Notes: generated by a model not told the origin, from the letters alone. 36,235 bases of DNA from Candidatus Taylorbacteria bacterium RIFCSPHIGHO2_01_FULL_51_15 (GCA_001820935.1 MHRI01000030.1:66734-102968), one strand, 5' to 3'. Counted from the first letter of the stretch, positions 13,109 to 21,434 are shown. Numbers and translations: made by a program.

Positions 13109-15724
13109 ATGTTTGACCGACTCAAAAAGCTCTTCGGCGACGATACTGTGGCCAAGCTAAAGCCTCTCTACGGAACGGTAGACAAGATAAACAGCCTTGA
13201 GGCGGCGTTGCAAGCACTTCCCTCGGACGCTCTCAAAACGAAAACGGAAGAGCTCAAAACGCGATTGCAAAAAGGCGAGACGCTCGACGATATCCTTCCC
13301 GAGGCATTTGCACTCGTGCGCGAGTCGGCGCGCCGGACGCTTGGTGAGCGACATTTCGACGTGCAACTCTTGGGAGGTCAGATACTGCATAGGCGCGGCA
13401 TCGCGGAGATGCGCACGGGAGAAGGGAAGACTCTCGTCGCGACTCTTCCCGCCTACCTCAATGCGCTCGAAGGCAAGGGCGTGCACGTCGTCACGGTAAA
13501 CGATTATCTCTCTCGCCGCGACGCGGTATGGATGGGACAGATTTACCATTTACTTGGGCTCTCGGTGGGGGTGATCAATCACGATGCTTCTTTTTTGTAC
13601 GATCCCTCACATATCCAGAATAATGAAGTAGGAATTAAGAATTCTGCTCCAGACCATAATTCAGAATTCATACGTCGTAATTCTAAAGACATTGCCAATA
13701 AGAATCATTCAAAAGTGGATGGTAAAGATTTAGATAAACTACGAGATTTACAAGGGGGGTTCCGGGTTGTTCATGAGTTTCTAAGGCCATGCACGCGCCG
13801 CGAGGCCTATGGCGCGGACATCACCTACGGCACCAACAATGAATTCGGGTTCGACTATCTCCGCGACAACTTGGAGTACTCGAAAGATCGTCTCCGCCAG
13901 CGAGAGTTCAACTACGCGATCGTTGACGAGATAGACTCCATTCTTATCGATGAAGCGCGAACGCCCCTCATTATTTCCGCCCCTTCGGGAGATTCGGAGG
14001 ATCTCTACTCGCGCTTTGCAAAGATCGCGCGAGGACTCGAGCGGGACGTCGACTTTACCGTTGATGAAAAGCAAAAGGCTATTTCGCTCACTCCTCTAGG
14101 GATCGAGAAAGCCGAGAAGGAGCTTGGTGTTGACAATATCTACACCGAAAAAGGTATTAAATATGTGCATCATCTTGAGACCTCCGTGCGTGCCAAGGCG
14201 ATCTTCCATCTGGATAAAGAGTATGTGGTTAAGGATGGCGCGATCGTCATCGTCGATGAGTTTACCGGCCGCCTTATGCCCGGTCGGCGCTGGAGCGAGG
14301 GCCTCCATCAAGCGATCGAGGCCAAAGAAGGAGTGAAGGTGCAGAAGGAATCGCGCACTTTTGCCTCCATCACGTTTCAAAACTATTTCCGTATGTATAC
14401 AAAGCTCGCGGGGATGACAGGTACGGCGAAGACGAGTTCCGAAGAGTTTTACAAGGTGTACGGTCTCGATGTCGTTTCTATCCCTACGAACCAGCCGATC
14501 GCACGGGCCGATCGTAATGACCAGATATTCCAGACAGAGAAGGGTAAGTTTAAGGCCATCGCACGGAAAGTGGCGGAGCTTAATAAAAAAGGTCAACCCG
14601 TACTTATCGGCACCGTCTCGATCGAGAAGAATGAAGTACTCTCGGAGTATCTGCGCGTTGCCGGCGTCCCGCATGAACTCTTGAATGCTAAGAACCATGA
14701 GCGCGAGGGAGAAATCATCGCACAGGCTGGGCGGAAGGGGGCGGTAACGGTCGCCACCAACATGGCAGGTCGCGGTGTTGATATCAAATTAGGAGGTAAT
14801 CCGCCTCTCTCCGATGAAGCGCGCTTTGTGCGCGAAGTCGGAGGACTTTTTGTACTCGGTACCGAGCGCCATGAAGCGAGGCGTATTGATAACCAGCTTC
14901 GCGGCCGATCGGGTCGTCAAGGCGATCCGGGAGAAACGCAGTTTTTCGTCTCGATGGAAGATACGCTCATGCGTGTTTTCGCGCACGACACCATCAAGAA
15001 CATGATGGGGCGCTTCGGTATTCCCGAAGACGAACCAATTGAGAATCGTATCATCACGCGTTCGCTTGAAACCGCGCAGACGAAAATAGAAGGGTTCAAC
15101 TTCGATTCGCGAAAACATGTCCTTGAATACGATAACGTCCTCAATCACCAGCGAGGGGTGATCTACGAGCGCCGCCGCAAGATTCTTCTTGGTGGTCCTG
15201 AAGCGGTGGACGAATACTTTGGAGCATTATTCGAACAAGGTTCGACCTTGGATCGGGAGAAAGGTCGAACCTTGTTCGAATCTAAAAAACAGCAACTCGG
15301 CTCTGATTTCTACGGGGCCATACAGCGTCTTATCTTACAAACCATTGACCTCTTCTGGGTGGAACATCTCGAAGTCATGGACTACCTTCGCGGTTCGGTG
15401 AACTTGCGGGCCTACGGACAGCGGGATCCTCTTGTCGAATACAAGAAAGAAGGGCTCAAAATGTTCAAGGAGATGGAGGAAAATATCGTAGCGCAAGTGG
15501 TAAAAATCTTTCCGCATGTTGGGGGTCTCTCTCCCACTGTGGAACAAGTGAGACTTCAGGAAGTGCATGAGCAAGCGCAGCTCATCGGTTCGGGCGACGA
15601 GGAATCGGACGCGAAGCATCAAGGAAATGTTCATCGCACGTCCGATGAACCAAAGGTAGGTCGCAATGATCCGTGTCCGTGCGGCAGCGGGAAGAAGTAT
15701 AAGAAGTGTCATGGAGCCTCTTAG
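13109..15724 (+). CDS. secA: Preprotein translocase ATPase SecA
   Basis: The 871-residue motor drives proteins through SecYEG at the cytoplasmic membrane. NBD1 carries MRTGEGKT (Walker A, near residue 102), [10 protein letters not shown] and the VDEID Walker B near 273. NBD2 carries [17 protein letters not shown] and [13 protein letters not shown] near 590-610. The helical scaffold ([38 protein letters not shown]) follows. The C-terminus has the zinc-binding SEC-C motif [19 protein letters not shown]. Two unusual inserts are present. One is an AATTC-rich, polar stretch near residues 166-215 between [10 protein letters not shown] and FRVVHEF. The other is a palindromic element near residue 708-725, read as [15 protein letters not shown]. 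It is divergent from hisI and has its own promoter. The DUF559 cassette begins just after the stop. Confidence 0.97.
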   Translation: MFDRLKKLFGDDTVAKLKPLYGTVDKINSLEAALQALPSDALKTKTEELKTRLQKGETLDDILPEAFALVRESARRTLGERHFDVQLLGGQILHRRGIAEMRTGEGKTLVATLPAYLNALEGKGVHVVTVNDYLSRRDAVWMGQIYHLLGLSVGVINHDASFLYDPSHIQNNEVGIKNSAPDHNSEFIRRNSKDIANKNHSKVDGKDLDKLRDLQGGFRVVHEFLRPCTRREAYGADITYGTNNEFGFDYLRDNLEYSKDRLRQREFNYAIVDEIDSILIDEARTPLIISAPSGDSEDLYSRFAKIARGLERDVDFTVDEKQKAISLTPLGIEKAEKELGVDNIYTEKGIKYVHHLETSVRAKAIFHLDKEYVVKDGAIVIVDEFTGRLMPGRRWSEGLHQAIEAKEGVKVQKESRTFASITFQNYFRMYTKLAGMTGTAKTSSEEFYKVYGLDVVSIPTNQPIARADRNDQIFQTEKGKFKAIARKVAELNKKGQPVLIGTVSIEKNEVLSEYLRVAGVPHELLNAKNHEREGEIIAQAGRKGAVTVATNMAGRGVDIKLGGNPPLSDEARFVREVGGLFVLGTERHEARRIDNQLRGRSGRQGDPGETQFFVSMEDTLMRVFAHDTIKNMMGRFGIPEDEPIENRIITRSLETAQTKIEGFNFDSRKHVLEYDNVLNHQRGVIYERRRKILLGGPEAVDEYFGALFEQGSTLDREKGRTLFESKKQQLGSDFYGAIQRLILQTIDLFWVEHLEVMDYLRGSVNLRAYGQRDPLVEYKKEGLKMFKEMEENIVAQVVKIFPHVGGLSPTVEQVRLQEVHEQAQLIGSGDEESDAKHQGNVHRTSDEPKVGRNDPCPCGSGKKYKKCHGAS
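13615..13760. repeat. AATTC-rich insert inside secA
   Basis: This AT-rich stretch contains several AATTC/GAATT units, including a GAATTCTG and CAGAATTC inverted pair. It is translated as an Asn/Asp/Lys-rich segment between the conserved SecA blocks LYDPSH and [10 protein letters not shown]. It differs in composition from the rest of secA and resembles the AATT repeats near 12146 and 11615. The exact borders are uncertain. Confidence 0.45.
15229..15281. repeat. In-frame palindromic element, secA copy
   Basis: Perfect 21-base arms (inner part AAGGTTCGACCTT) flank an 11-base loop GGATCGGGAGA at 15250-15260. It is read in a different frame from the murB copy, giving [15 protein letters not shown]. 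The loop differs from the murB loop only in its first two bases. Confidence 0.85.
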
Positions 15725-15730
15725 TTCTTT

Positions 15731-15783
15731 CTTCCCCTCTTTAGAGGGGAAGTGCCGTGGCTTCCGAGGCGAAGGGGTGTCTT
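15731..15783. repeat. Left inverted repeat of DUF559 cassette 1
   Basis: This contains the hairpin CTTCCCCTCTTTAGAGGGG (10-base arms) and, at the inner end, GGGGTGTCTT. The 16 bases CCCCTCTTTAGAGGGG (15734-15749) are an exact inverted match of 16157-16172. The inner GGGGTGT matches ACACCCC at 16139-16145. Confidence 0.75.
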
Positions 15784-15788
15784 ATTGT

Positions 15789-16139
15789 ATGAAAACAAAA
15801 ATAAGTAACTTATCTTCGCTCAAGGATAATCGGCGGAAACTCCGCAATGAATCAACTCCCCAAGAAATAATGTTATGGGCTCGATTAAGGAAGGAACAGC
15901 TGGGTCACAAATTTCGACGTCAGCACTCATTTGGGAATTACATAGCGGATTTTTACTGCCCTGATAAAAAACTCATTGTTGAGATCGACGGCTCACAACA
16001 CCTCGACCAAGAAGCGTATGATACGGAGCGGACTACATTTTTTGGAAAACAAGGTTTTCGGGTGGTAAGGTTTTGGAATAGTGAAATCAATACCAACATG
16101 GAGGGTGTCATTACAAAAATTATAGGATTACTCGAATAA
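15789..16139 (+). CDS. DUF559 Vsr-like endonuclease in a repeat-bounded cassette
   Basis: The 116-residue product is a DUF559 protein of the PD-(D/E)XK nuclease superfamily, related to the very-short-patch repair nuclease fold. The helix STPQEIMLWARLRKEQLGHKFRRQ is followed by the active-site strands: YIADFYCPDKKLIVEIDGSQH (Asp, then E-x-D) and the C-terminal GFRVVRFWNSEI. I start at the ATG at 15789. Upstream open frame only reads through the end of secA. The gene is enclosed by inverted repeats at 15731-15783 and 16137-16191, and its stop touches the right repeat. A second, divergent copy of this arrangement is at 25557-26009. It could nick DNA to move its own repeats. That is inference; no partner methylase is nearby. 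Confidence 0.8.
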   Translation: MKTKISNLSSLKDNRRKLRNESTPQEIMLWARLRKEQLGHKFRRQHSFGNYIADFYCPDKKLIVEIDGSQHLDQEAYDTERTTFFGKQGFRVVRFWNSEINTNMEGVITKIIGLLE

Positions 16140-16191
16140 CACCCCCTCTCAGTCTCCCCCTCTAAAGAGGGGGAGAATTAAAGCAGGGGGT
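16137..16191. repeat. Right inverted repeat of DUF559 cassette 1
   Basis: It has ACACCCCC at the inner edge, a hairpin with 10-base arms around 16154-16175 (CTCCCCCTCTAAAGAGGGGG), and AGGGGGT at the outer edge. It mirrors the left repeat at 15731-15783. It overlaps the leader of the next gene. Confidence 0.75.
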
Positions 16192-16197
16192 CCTCAC

Positions 16198-16983
16198 ATG
16201 AAAGAAGACCTGTTTAAAGATTTTCCAAAAGAGCGAGAGGAGGGGTTAAAGAAACTCTATCGGTACAGCGCGTTTGACGTCATGTTCTATCGCTCTAATC
16301 TTTGGACGCATGCTCATCGGGTCTCGTGGCTCACAGAGGATATCACTCCCGTTGCTTTGAAGTACTTCAAGAAGTTCGATGGGGAAAAGGCGCGTATTCT
16401 CGCCCTCGTTCATGATGATGCCGAGCTTATCACAGGCGACATACAATCCCGCGCCAAGGCCCGGGCGAGCAAAAAAGACAAGCTCAAATGGGAGCGCAGT
16501 GAAGCGCGAGCCATTAAAGAACTAAGCTCTCGATATCCAAAGTATGTAGGTTCGTACCGGTACGGGGAGCTTCTCACCGAGGCACTGGAGAAGAGCACGC
16601 CTGAATCATGGGTAGTCACCTTTGCCGACAAACTCGACGCGTATTGCGAAGGGCTTCACGAAGTTTTCGCGGGGAATTTTTCTCTGCTCCAATGTATTCT
16701 CTTCTATCCCCGCATGCTCGGATTCCTTGATAGAAAATTTCCAAAACTTACTCCTTTCCTCTATGACAGAACTTCCCCGCTTGTTGATGTGGAACGCTAT
16801 TTGCATGTGCCGCTCATCAAGAGCAAGCGCTACGCGCATGCGGGGAAGCCTCACACTAAAAAGACGATCACCCTTTCATCGACCTCGCCATTCTATGATA
16901 GGTGGCGAGCACTTGTTATTAAACACTGGGGTGAAGAGGGAATAAAGACGCTCATTGATCAAAAAGAGTTTCTGTCTCGGTAA
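16198..16983 (+). CDS. HD-domain hydrolase (YfbR-like)
   Basis: The 261-residue protein has the HD-domain metal site. A first His lies in WTHAHRVSWL near residue 36, the LVHDDAELITGD motif (His-Asp doublet) near 76, and a distal Asp in TFADKLDAYCEG near 140. This pattern matches the YfbR-type 5'-deoxynucleotidase/HD family, which act on nucleotides in the cytoplasm. The C-terminal 100 residues (from LQCILFYPRML onward) are an extension I do not recognise. The ATG follows a GGGGGT that can act as Shine-Dalgarno but is itself part of the DUF559 right repeat, so insertion of that cassette may have supplied the ribosome site. Confidence 0.75.
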   Translation: MKEDLFKDFPKEREEGLKKLYRYSAFDVMFYRSNLWTHAHRVSWLTEDITPVALKYFKKFDGEKARILALVHDDAELITGDIQSRAKARASKKDKLKWERSEARAIKELSSRYPKYVGSYRYGELLTEALEKSTPESWVVTFADKLDAYCEGLHEVFAGNFSLLQCILFYPRMLGFLDRKFPKLTPFLYDRTSPLVDVERYLHVPLIKSKRYAHAGKPHTKKTITLSSTSPFYDRWRALVIKHWGEEGIKTLIDQKEFLSR

Positions 16984-16984
16984 T

Positions 16985-17082
16985 TGGTCGTCGGTCTTCG
17001 GTTATTGTCTCTTGGTTATTGATTGTTTATCATTGATTGTCGGTCTTCGGTTTTTTCGGTAATTGATTATTGGTTATTACTT
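16985..17082. repeat. Direct and inverted AT-rich repeats between HD and NUDIX genes
   Basis: The 14-base unit GTCGGTCTTCGGTT occurs at 16990-17003 and 17039-17052. Variants of TTGGTTATTGATT are interspersed. No gene is present. It looks like one more family of short intergenic repeats. Confidence 0.7.
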
Positions 17083-17084
17083 TC

Positions 17085-17552
17085 ATGCCCCACATTCACC
17101 AAAGAATAGATTTCACCGTCGAAGTGTTTATCGTGCATAAGAACCGCGTGCTTCTTCGACTGCATGATAAATATAAAGAGTGGATGAGTGTGGGGGGCCA
17201 CATTGAGCTTAATGAAGACCCGGTGGAAGCGGCGCATCGCGAGGTAAAAGAGGAGGTGGGACTCGACATTGAGCTTATCGGCAATCCGAAGGTGTTTGAA
17301 TCGGCAGATCACACGAGAGAACTAGTGCCCCCCATAGCGCTTAATCGTCACGAAACGAATGTGAGCGGGCACGAGCACGTTACTTTCGTATACTTTGGGC
17401 GCGCGAAGAGTACCGATGTGAAAGCGCTTCATGAGAGCGACAAAAGCGAGGAATGCCGCTGGTGTACAAAAGAGGAAGTGGAAGGGATGCAATTATGGGC
17501 AAATGTAAAGCACTACGCGCTCGCGGCACTAACGAGGCTCAAAGAAGAATAA
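17085..17552 (+). CDS. NUDIX hydrolase
   Basis: The 155-residue protein carries a complete Nudix box, GGHIELNEDPVEAAHREVKEEVGL (shown in part), matching G-x5-E-x7-R-E-U-x-E-E-x-G-U near residues 39-62. The N-terminal strands FTVEVFIVHKNRVLLRLHDKY are typical. It should hydrolyse a nucleoside diphosphate linked to another group, a housecleaning role in the cytoplasm. I use the ATG at 17085 rather than the TTG at 17070. The substrate cannot be inferred; the neighbouring HD hydrolase also suggests nucleotide metabolism. It is preceded by AT-rich repeats and has no clear promoter. Confidence 0.85.
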   Translation: MPHIHQRIDFTVEVFIVHKNRVLLRLHDKYKEWMSVGGHIELNEDPVEAAHREVKEEVGLDIELIGNPKVFESADHTRELVPPIALNRHETNVSGHEHVTFVYFGRAKSTDVKALHESDKSEECRWCTKEEVEGMQLWANVKHYALAALTRLKEE

Positions 17553-17600
17553 CTATCACGTAATGTTTCAACTTCGTGAATAGTTTTAATAGAAAAGAGT

Positions 17601-18113
17601 ATGGTAAGAAAAATCGAAAAGAAAAGAAAAGAGAAAATTGTTGCCGTTTCGGGCGGCTTTGATCCTCTGCATATCGGGCACATCCGTTTGCTGAATGAAG
17701 CGAAGAAATTGGGAGATCATCTTGTGGTTATTCTCAATAACGATCACTGGCTTCACGCGAAGAAGGGATTTGTCTTCATGCCCGAGAAGGATAGAAAAGA
17801 GATTCTCGAGTCGCTCGTTGCAGTCGATGCGGTACAGATCACCTCGCATGTAAAAAATGACCCTGATCGGAGCGTATGCCGTGAACTCTTAAGGCTCCGG
17901 CCTCATATCTTCGCAAACGGCGGGGATCGAGATCGAGAAGACGCTGGGAGGAAAAGTTCTTCTCTTAACGCGGAAGTTATATTGTGCGAAAGACTTGGCA
18001 TTACTACCGTGTTTAATGTCGGGAAAGGCGGCAAGGTTCGCTCAAGTTCGAAGCTCGTTACTCGCTTCAGGGAGGGGGAGAAACGTGCTAGAATACGCAG
18101 ATGGCGCCGATAA
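17601..18113 (+). CDS. Cytidylyltransferase-like nucleotidyltransferase (HldE-C/TagD type)
   Basis: The 170-residue enzyme has the nucleotidyltransferase signature SGGFDPLHIGHIRLLNEAKKLGD, with the H-x-G-H ATP/CTP site near residue 24-27. NNDHW follows, then FANGGDRD near residue 110 and a C-terminal RSSSKL that corresponds to the ISSTxI-type motif. It likely activates a phosphorylated sugar or alcohol, as do HldE-C and TagD. The last 13 bases overlap the ABC ATPase gene, which has its own promoter inside this gene's 3' end. Which nucleotide and substrate it uses is undetermined. With GmhA in the same window, an ADP-heptose-like product is a possible inference. Confidence 0.75.
   Translation: MVRKIEKKRKEKIVAVSGGFDPLHIGHIRLLNEAKKLGDHLVVILNNDHWLHAKKGFVFMPEKDRKEILESLVAVDAVQITSHVKNDPDRSVCRELLRLRPHIFANGGDRDREDAGRKSSSLNAEVILCERLGITTVFNVGKGGKVRSSSKLVTRFREGEKRARIRRWRR
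18086..18094 (+). promoter_or_regulatory. Extended -10 promoter of the ABC ATPase gene
   Basis: TGC-TAGAAT lies inside the 3' end of the upstream gene, and the ATG at 18101 starts exactly seven bases after it. This implies leaderless expression of the transporter. Confidence 0.5.
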
Positions 18114-18832
18114 TTGAGGTTACACATCTCGTAAAAGAATTTGGCTCCGTGCGGGCGGTTGATGACCTCTCTTTTCGCGTGGAAGAAGGTACCATCACGG
18201 GACTTCTCGGCCCAAATGGCGCGGGGAAGACCACGACGATTCAAATGCTCCTTGACCTCATCACGCCAACGAGTGGCACGATTCGCATCTTGGGCAAGGA
18301 GTATCGGTCGGCACGCGAATATATTCTCGCTAATCTTAATTTCTCTTCGCCCTACGTCTCCCTTCCCGGGAATCTCAAGGTACATGAGAATTTACTCACC
18401 TTCGGACGGCTCTACGGAGTTTTGAACCTTCGAGAGCAGATAGATCGCTTGGCGGATTTTTTCGAAATACGGGAGTTTATGAAAAAGTTGACCTACAACC
18501 TCTCGACCGGCCAGCTCACGAGACTCAACCTCACCAAGGCGCTCCTCAATAACCCGAAACTCCTCCTTCTCGATGAGCCGACCGCGTCACTCGATCCAGA
18601 TATTGCCGACCGCACGCGGCAACTCTTAAAGCGCATCCAAAAGGAGAGAGGAGTCACCATCCTGTACACGTCGCATAATATGGAAGAGGTTGAGGAGATT
18701 TGCGACAAGGTCATCTTTATCCAAAGGGGTCGGCTCAAAGACGAAGGCACTCCCGAGGAGCTCGTGAAGAAATACGGCCGCGAAGATCTCAACGATGTGT
18801 TTTTGCATATCGCCCGAAACCAAACTGTATAA
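18101..18832 (+). CDS. ABC transporter ATP-binding protein
   Basis: This 243-residue ATPase subunit has Walker A GPNGAGKTTT near residue 38, a Q-loop (FSSPYVSLPGNLKVHENL), an unusual signature LSTGQLTRLNLTKALLNNP (LSTGQ where most have LSGGQ) near 134, and Walker B LLLLDEPTASLDP near 155 followed by SHNMEEVEE with the switch His. The architecture is that of ABC-2-type export ATPases. The matching permease is the next gene at 18926, so the pair would export a lipid, glycan or peptide through the cytoplasmic membrane. The substrate is unknown. It overlaps the nucleotidyltransferase gene. Confidence 0.93.
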   Translation: MAPIIEVTHLVKEFGSVRAVDDLSFRVEEGTITGLLGPNGAGKTTTIQMLLDLITPTSGTIRILGKEYRSAREYILANLNFSSPYVSLPGNLKVHENLLTFGRLYGVLNLREQIDRLADFFEIREFMKKLTYNLSTGQLTRLNLTKALLNNPKLLLLDEPTASLDPDIADRTRQLLKRIQKERGVTILYTSHNMEEVEEICDKVIFIQRGRLKDEGTPEELVKKYGREDLNDVFLHIARNQTV

Positions 18833-18835
18833 CCT

Positions 18836-18903
18836 ATGACTGAATTACTGAATAACAGAGAAAGGCGTCATATCTTGTTTTTGTCATTAGGTCATTCAGT
18901 CAT
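18836..18903. repeat. Imperfect inverted repeat between ABC subunit genes
   Basis: ATGACTGAAT (18836-18845) and ATTCAGTCAT (18894-18903) are a perfect 10-base inverted pair. Flanking bases extend the similarity to about 24. No gene lies between. It is similar in form to the repeats that bound the S23-type cassettes, but without a gene. Confidence 0.7.
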
Positions 18904-18925
18904 GAGTTATTAGTTATAAATACTT

Positions 18926-19717
18926 ATGAAATGGCATCGCATAAACGCTCTCCTCATCCGACACCTCTATCTCTACAAGAGGAGCTTTCCTCGGATCATG
19001 GACATCATCTACTGGCCGGTGATGGAGCTTTTGGTGTGGGGCTTTCTTAGTCTCTATATTGACAAGCTCGGCATTGGCGGATTTAACGCGGTGACGGTGC
19101 TTCTTGGCGCCGTGATTTTTTGGGATTTTCTCAATCAATCCCAGAAATCGGTTTCGATCTCATTTCTCGAGGAAATCTGGGAGAAAAATCTTCTTAATAT
19201 TTTCGTAACACCTCTGCGCATCAGTGAATTTTTCGTCTCCACCCTGCTCGTGGGGCTCGTTCGCCTGATCCTTGTCGGCATCATTCTCGCCACGCTTTCC
19301 TTCCTTATGTATCGGTTCAATCTTTTCGAGCTCGGATTCGCGCTCATTCCCTTCGTGCTCAATCTCTTCCTATTCGGATGGGCGCTCGGGCTCTTCGCGA
19401 ACGCGATCATCCTCCGCTTCGGCACTTCAGCCCAGATTCTCGCGTGGGGATTCCTTATCTTAGTCCAGCCCTTTTCGGCGGTCTTCTATCCCGTATCGGC
19501 ACTCCCTTCTTTCCTTCAGGGGATCGCCTACCTTATCCCGTCCACGTACGTCTTCGAGGGCATGCGCGAAGTTTTCGCGACTGGGACGATCTCATCAGCG
19601 CACCTGTGGGGTGCGGCTCTCGCGAATCTTATCTACCTTATTCTTATGACGACATTTTTCTTTAGGATGTTCGCCTATGTTAAGCGGGAAGGGAAGCTCT
19701 TAAAACTGGAAGGGTAA
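18926..19717 (+). CDS. ABC-2 type transporter permease
   Basis: The 263-residue protein has six predicted membrane helices and the ABC-2 layout. An amphipathic N-terminal helix (INALLIRHLYLYKRSFPRIMD) comes first. A conserved cytoplasmic segment, EEIWEKNLLNIFVTPL, follows the second helix. The VQPFSAVFYPVSALPSFLQ stretch near residue 185 is the family's signature loop before the last helices. It pairs with the ATPase gene 93 bases upstream. TATAAA at 18915-18920 ends six bases before the ATG, so the gene may also have a leaderless promoter of its own, created within repeat DNA. Confidence 0.88.
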   Translation: MKWHRINALLIRHLYLYKRSFPRIMDIIYWPVMELLVWGFLSLYIDKLGIGGFNAVTVLLGAVIFWDFLNQSQKSVSISFLEEIWEKNLLNIFVTPLRISEFFVSTLLVGLVRLILVGIILATLSFLMYRFNLFELGFALIPFVLNLFLFGWALGLFANAIILRFGTSAQILAWGFLILVQPFSAVFYPVSALPSFLQGIAYLIPSTYVFEGMREVFATGTISSAHLWGAALANLIYLILMTTFFFRMFAYVKREGKLLKLEG

Positions 19718-19736
19718 CCTGCAAGTTTGAGAATTT

Positions 19737-19858
19737 CTAATTCACCTAATTATTCTAATTGACCTAAGGAATGTATAAATCAAAAGTCTTAAATTGGGAT
19801 TTGGATATTGGAACTCTTTAGAATAATTAGTGTAATTAGGTTAATCAGAACAATTTTT
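19737..19858. repeat. Empty S23-type repeat cassette
   Basis: An AATT-rich left part (TTCTAATTCACCTAATTATT and TCTAATTGACCTAAGG) and a right part (TCTTTAGAATAATTAG, then GGTTAATCAGAACAATT) form inverted repeats around a 45-base spacer. The spacer's last bases, GATTTGGATATTGGAA, resemble the sequence before the right repeat of the S23 cassette at 21435-21928. No gene is present. It looks like a deleted or gene-less derivative of that cassette. Confidence 0.65.
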
Positions 19859-19860
19859 TG

Positions 19861-19866
19861 TATAAT
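19861..19866 (+). promoter_or_regulatory. TATAAT -10 box, leaderless start
   Basis: A perfect TATAAT ends seven bases before the ATG at 19873, which supports this start rather than the TTG/ATG at 19858. The box abuts the right repeat of the empty cassette. Confidence 0.55.
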
Positions 19867-19872
19867 TCTTTC

Positions 19873-20988
19873 ATGCTCAAAAAAACTCTACTCTTAGGCG
19901 TTCTCCTCTTGCCCGCCCTAGCCTCCGCCGCTTCGGTGCATTTTGGTGATTACTTTCTCAAAAGCGGCGAGAGTGCTCCCGACGATGTGTATGCGATAGG
20001 GGAGAACCCTACGTTTTCCGGCAAAGTGGAGGGCGACGCCGTTTCGATTGGCCGAACTATTTTCAGTCAAAGTGACATTTCGGGAGATGTCTTCTTTATC
20101 GGGGAGGAGGTGCATATCGAGGGCGCGGTTGGCGACGATGTCCGCGTGATCGGGGGCACCGTGACGGTAAGCGGCTCCGTTGCCGATGATCTTGTCGCGC
20201 TCGGATCGAAAGTGATCGTCAATCCTGAAGCTCGGATCGCGGGGTCTCTCTTTGTGATGGGCGGAGAGGTCGAGATACTCGGCACTGTTCTTGGGGACGT
20301 GAAAGCCCTCTCCGACGACTTTTCGCTTCTAGGAACAGTCGAGGGCGACCTTGAACTCTGGGGCCGCGCGTCATTCGATGAACCCTCGCGTATCGGAGGA
20401 GACTTTATCTATCACGCGGAAGGAAAGGGCGCTCTCCCTGAAGGCGTGGTCATCGCCGGAAAGACTGTTCTCGATGAAACTCCTCAAAAGGGTTTTACGT
20501 TTCCGATACGGGGGATACTGGGAGGACTCTTTTCACTTCAAATTCTCATGATGCTCGCGCTCGGATTCGCTCTCTTCTTTTTAGCTCGGGAACGAACGGA
20601 GGAGGTGCTTCTCGACACGCTTCAATGTTTCTGGCCGCGGCTGCTTCGAGGGGCGCTCATCATGATCGTCATGCCGCTTTTGGTCATAGTGCTTATTCCC
20701 ACAGTCGTAGGCATTCCCCTTTCGCTTGTACTCGGAGCCCTTTTCTTCTTGCTTGTGGCGTTCTCGTTTATTTTCGCCGGCCTTATCGTGGGTGCGTGGA
20801 GCGAGCGATTCCTTTTCAAACGTTCCCCGTTTCCGCTCTCTTACCGGCCAGTGCTTCTTGGCGTTATTTTGTTATCGCTCGCTTCTCTCATTCCTTTGGT
20901 TGGCCCGCTATTTCATGGTATCCTGCTCCTCACGGCGGCGGGCTCTCTTGGCACCGTCTTTTTCCGAGCCCTGCAAATAAAAAGGTAA
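19873..20988 (+). CDS. Bactofilin-like beta-helix protein with membrane domain
   Basis: The 371-residue protein starts with a signal peptide (MLKKTLLLGVLLLPALASAA). Residues 25-190 are a polymer-forming beta-helix of short strand repeats, for example GKVEGDAVSIGR, SGDVFFIGEEVHIEG, GDDVRVIGGTVTVSG and GDLELWGR. These place a G-D-V or G-D-D step every 18-20 residues, as in bactofilin/DUF583 proteins. Residues 215-365 hold four or five membrane helices. The beta-helix is therefore outside the membrane. It may form a scaffold at the cell surface. It has its own leaderless promoter; the two-helix membrane protein gene follows after 13 bases. Confidence 0.75.
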   Translation: MLKKTLLLGVLLLPALASAASVHFGDYFLKSGESAPDDVYAIGENPTFSGKVEGDAVSIGRTIFSQSDISGDVFFIGEEVHIEGAVGDDVRVIGGTVTVSGSVADDLVALGSKVIVNPEARIAGSLFVMGGEVEILGTVLGDVKALSDDFSLLGTVEGDLELWGRASFDEPSRIGGDFIYHAEGKGALPEGVVIAGKTVLDETPQKGFTFPIRGILGGLFSLQILMMLALGFALFFLARERTEEVLLDTLQCFWPRLLRGALIMIVMPLLVIVLIPTVVGIPLSLVLGALFFLLVAFSFIFAGLIVGAWSERFLFKRSPFPLSYRPVLLGVILLSLASLIPLVGPLFHGILLLTAAGSLGTVFFRALQIKR

Positions 20989-21001
20989 CGTATCAGATCA
21001 T

Positions 21002-21391
21002 ATGCGGCGACTCATACGATTTTTCGACAAACTCGAGGATAGAACCAGAAGCAAGCTTTCGCGCGTGCCTATTGTGTACGGTGTCATTGGTGGAACAGCA
21101 ATCGTCATGTTTTGGCGCGGGGTGTGGCACCTTGCCGATATGTTCGAACAGAGCGGAGGGCTGTGGGCTATCCTCTTTGGAGCTCCCGTTTCGACTATGA
21201 TTAGTACTCTCATCCTCCTTCTTGCGGGGCTCTTCGTGTCCTTCTTTATCGGTGATCGGATCATTCTCTCGGGGCTCATGCATGAGAAGAAAATAGAAGA
21301 GAAAACGGAGAACGAAGTTCGCGCCGAAGGAGCACTCCTCAAGGAGATATATGAGAAGCTGGAACGTATGGAGAAAGATTTGCGGAGATAA
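21002..21391 (+). CDS. Small membrane protein with coiled-coil tail
   Basis: I do not recognise a named family. The 129-residue protein has a basic N-terminus (RRLIRFFDKLEDRTRSK), two membrane helices (near residues 24-43 and 60-83), and a charged C-terminal coiled coil rich in Glu and Lys (KKIEEKTENEVRAEGALLKE). It begins 13 bases after the bactofilin-like gene and may be co-transcribed with it. Loss of this spacing would be expected if the S23 cassette had inserted one gene earlier; instead the cassette begins 44 bases after this stop. A membrane-scaffold accessory role is a guess. Confidence 0.65.
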   Translation: MRRLIRFFDKLEDRTRSKLSRVPIVYGVIGGTAIVMFWRGVWHLADMFEQSGGLWAILFGAPVSTMISTLILLLAGLFVSFFIGDRIILSGLMHEKKIEEKTENEVRAEGALLKEIYEKLERMEKDLRR

Positions 21392-21434
21392 AAGAGAAGC
21401 GGTGAATCCGAAAGCCACATCATGTCTTTCAGAT

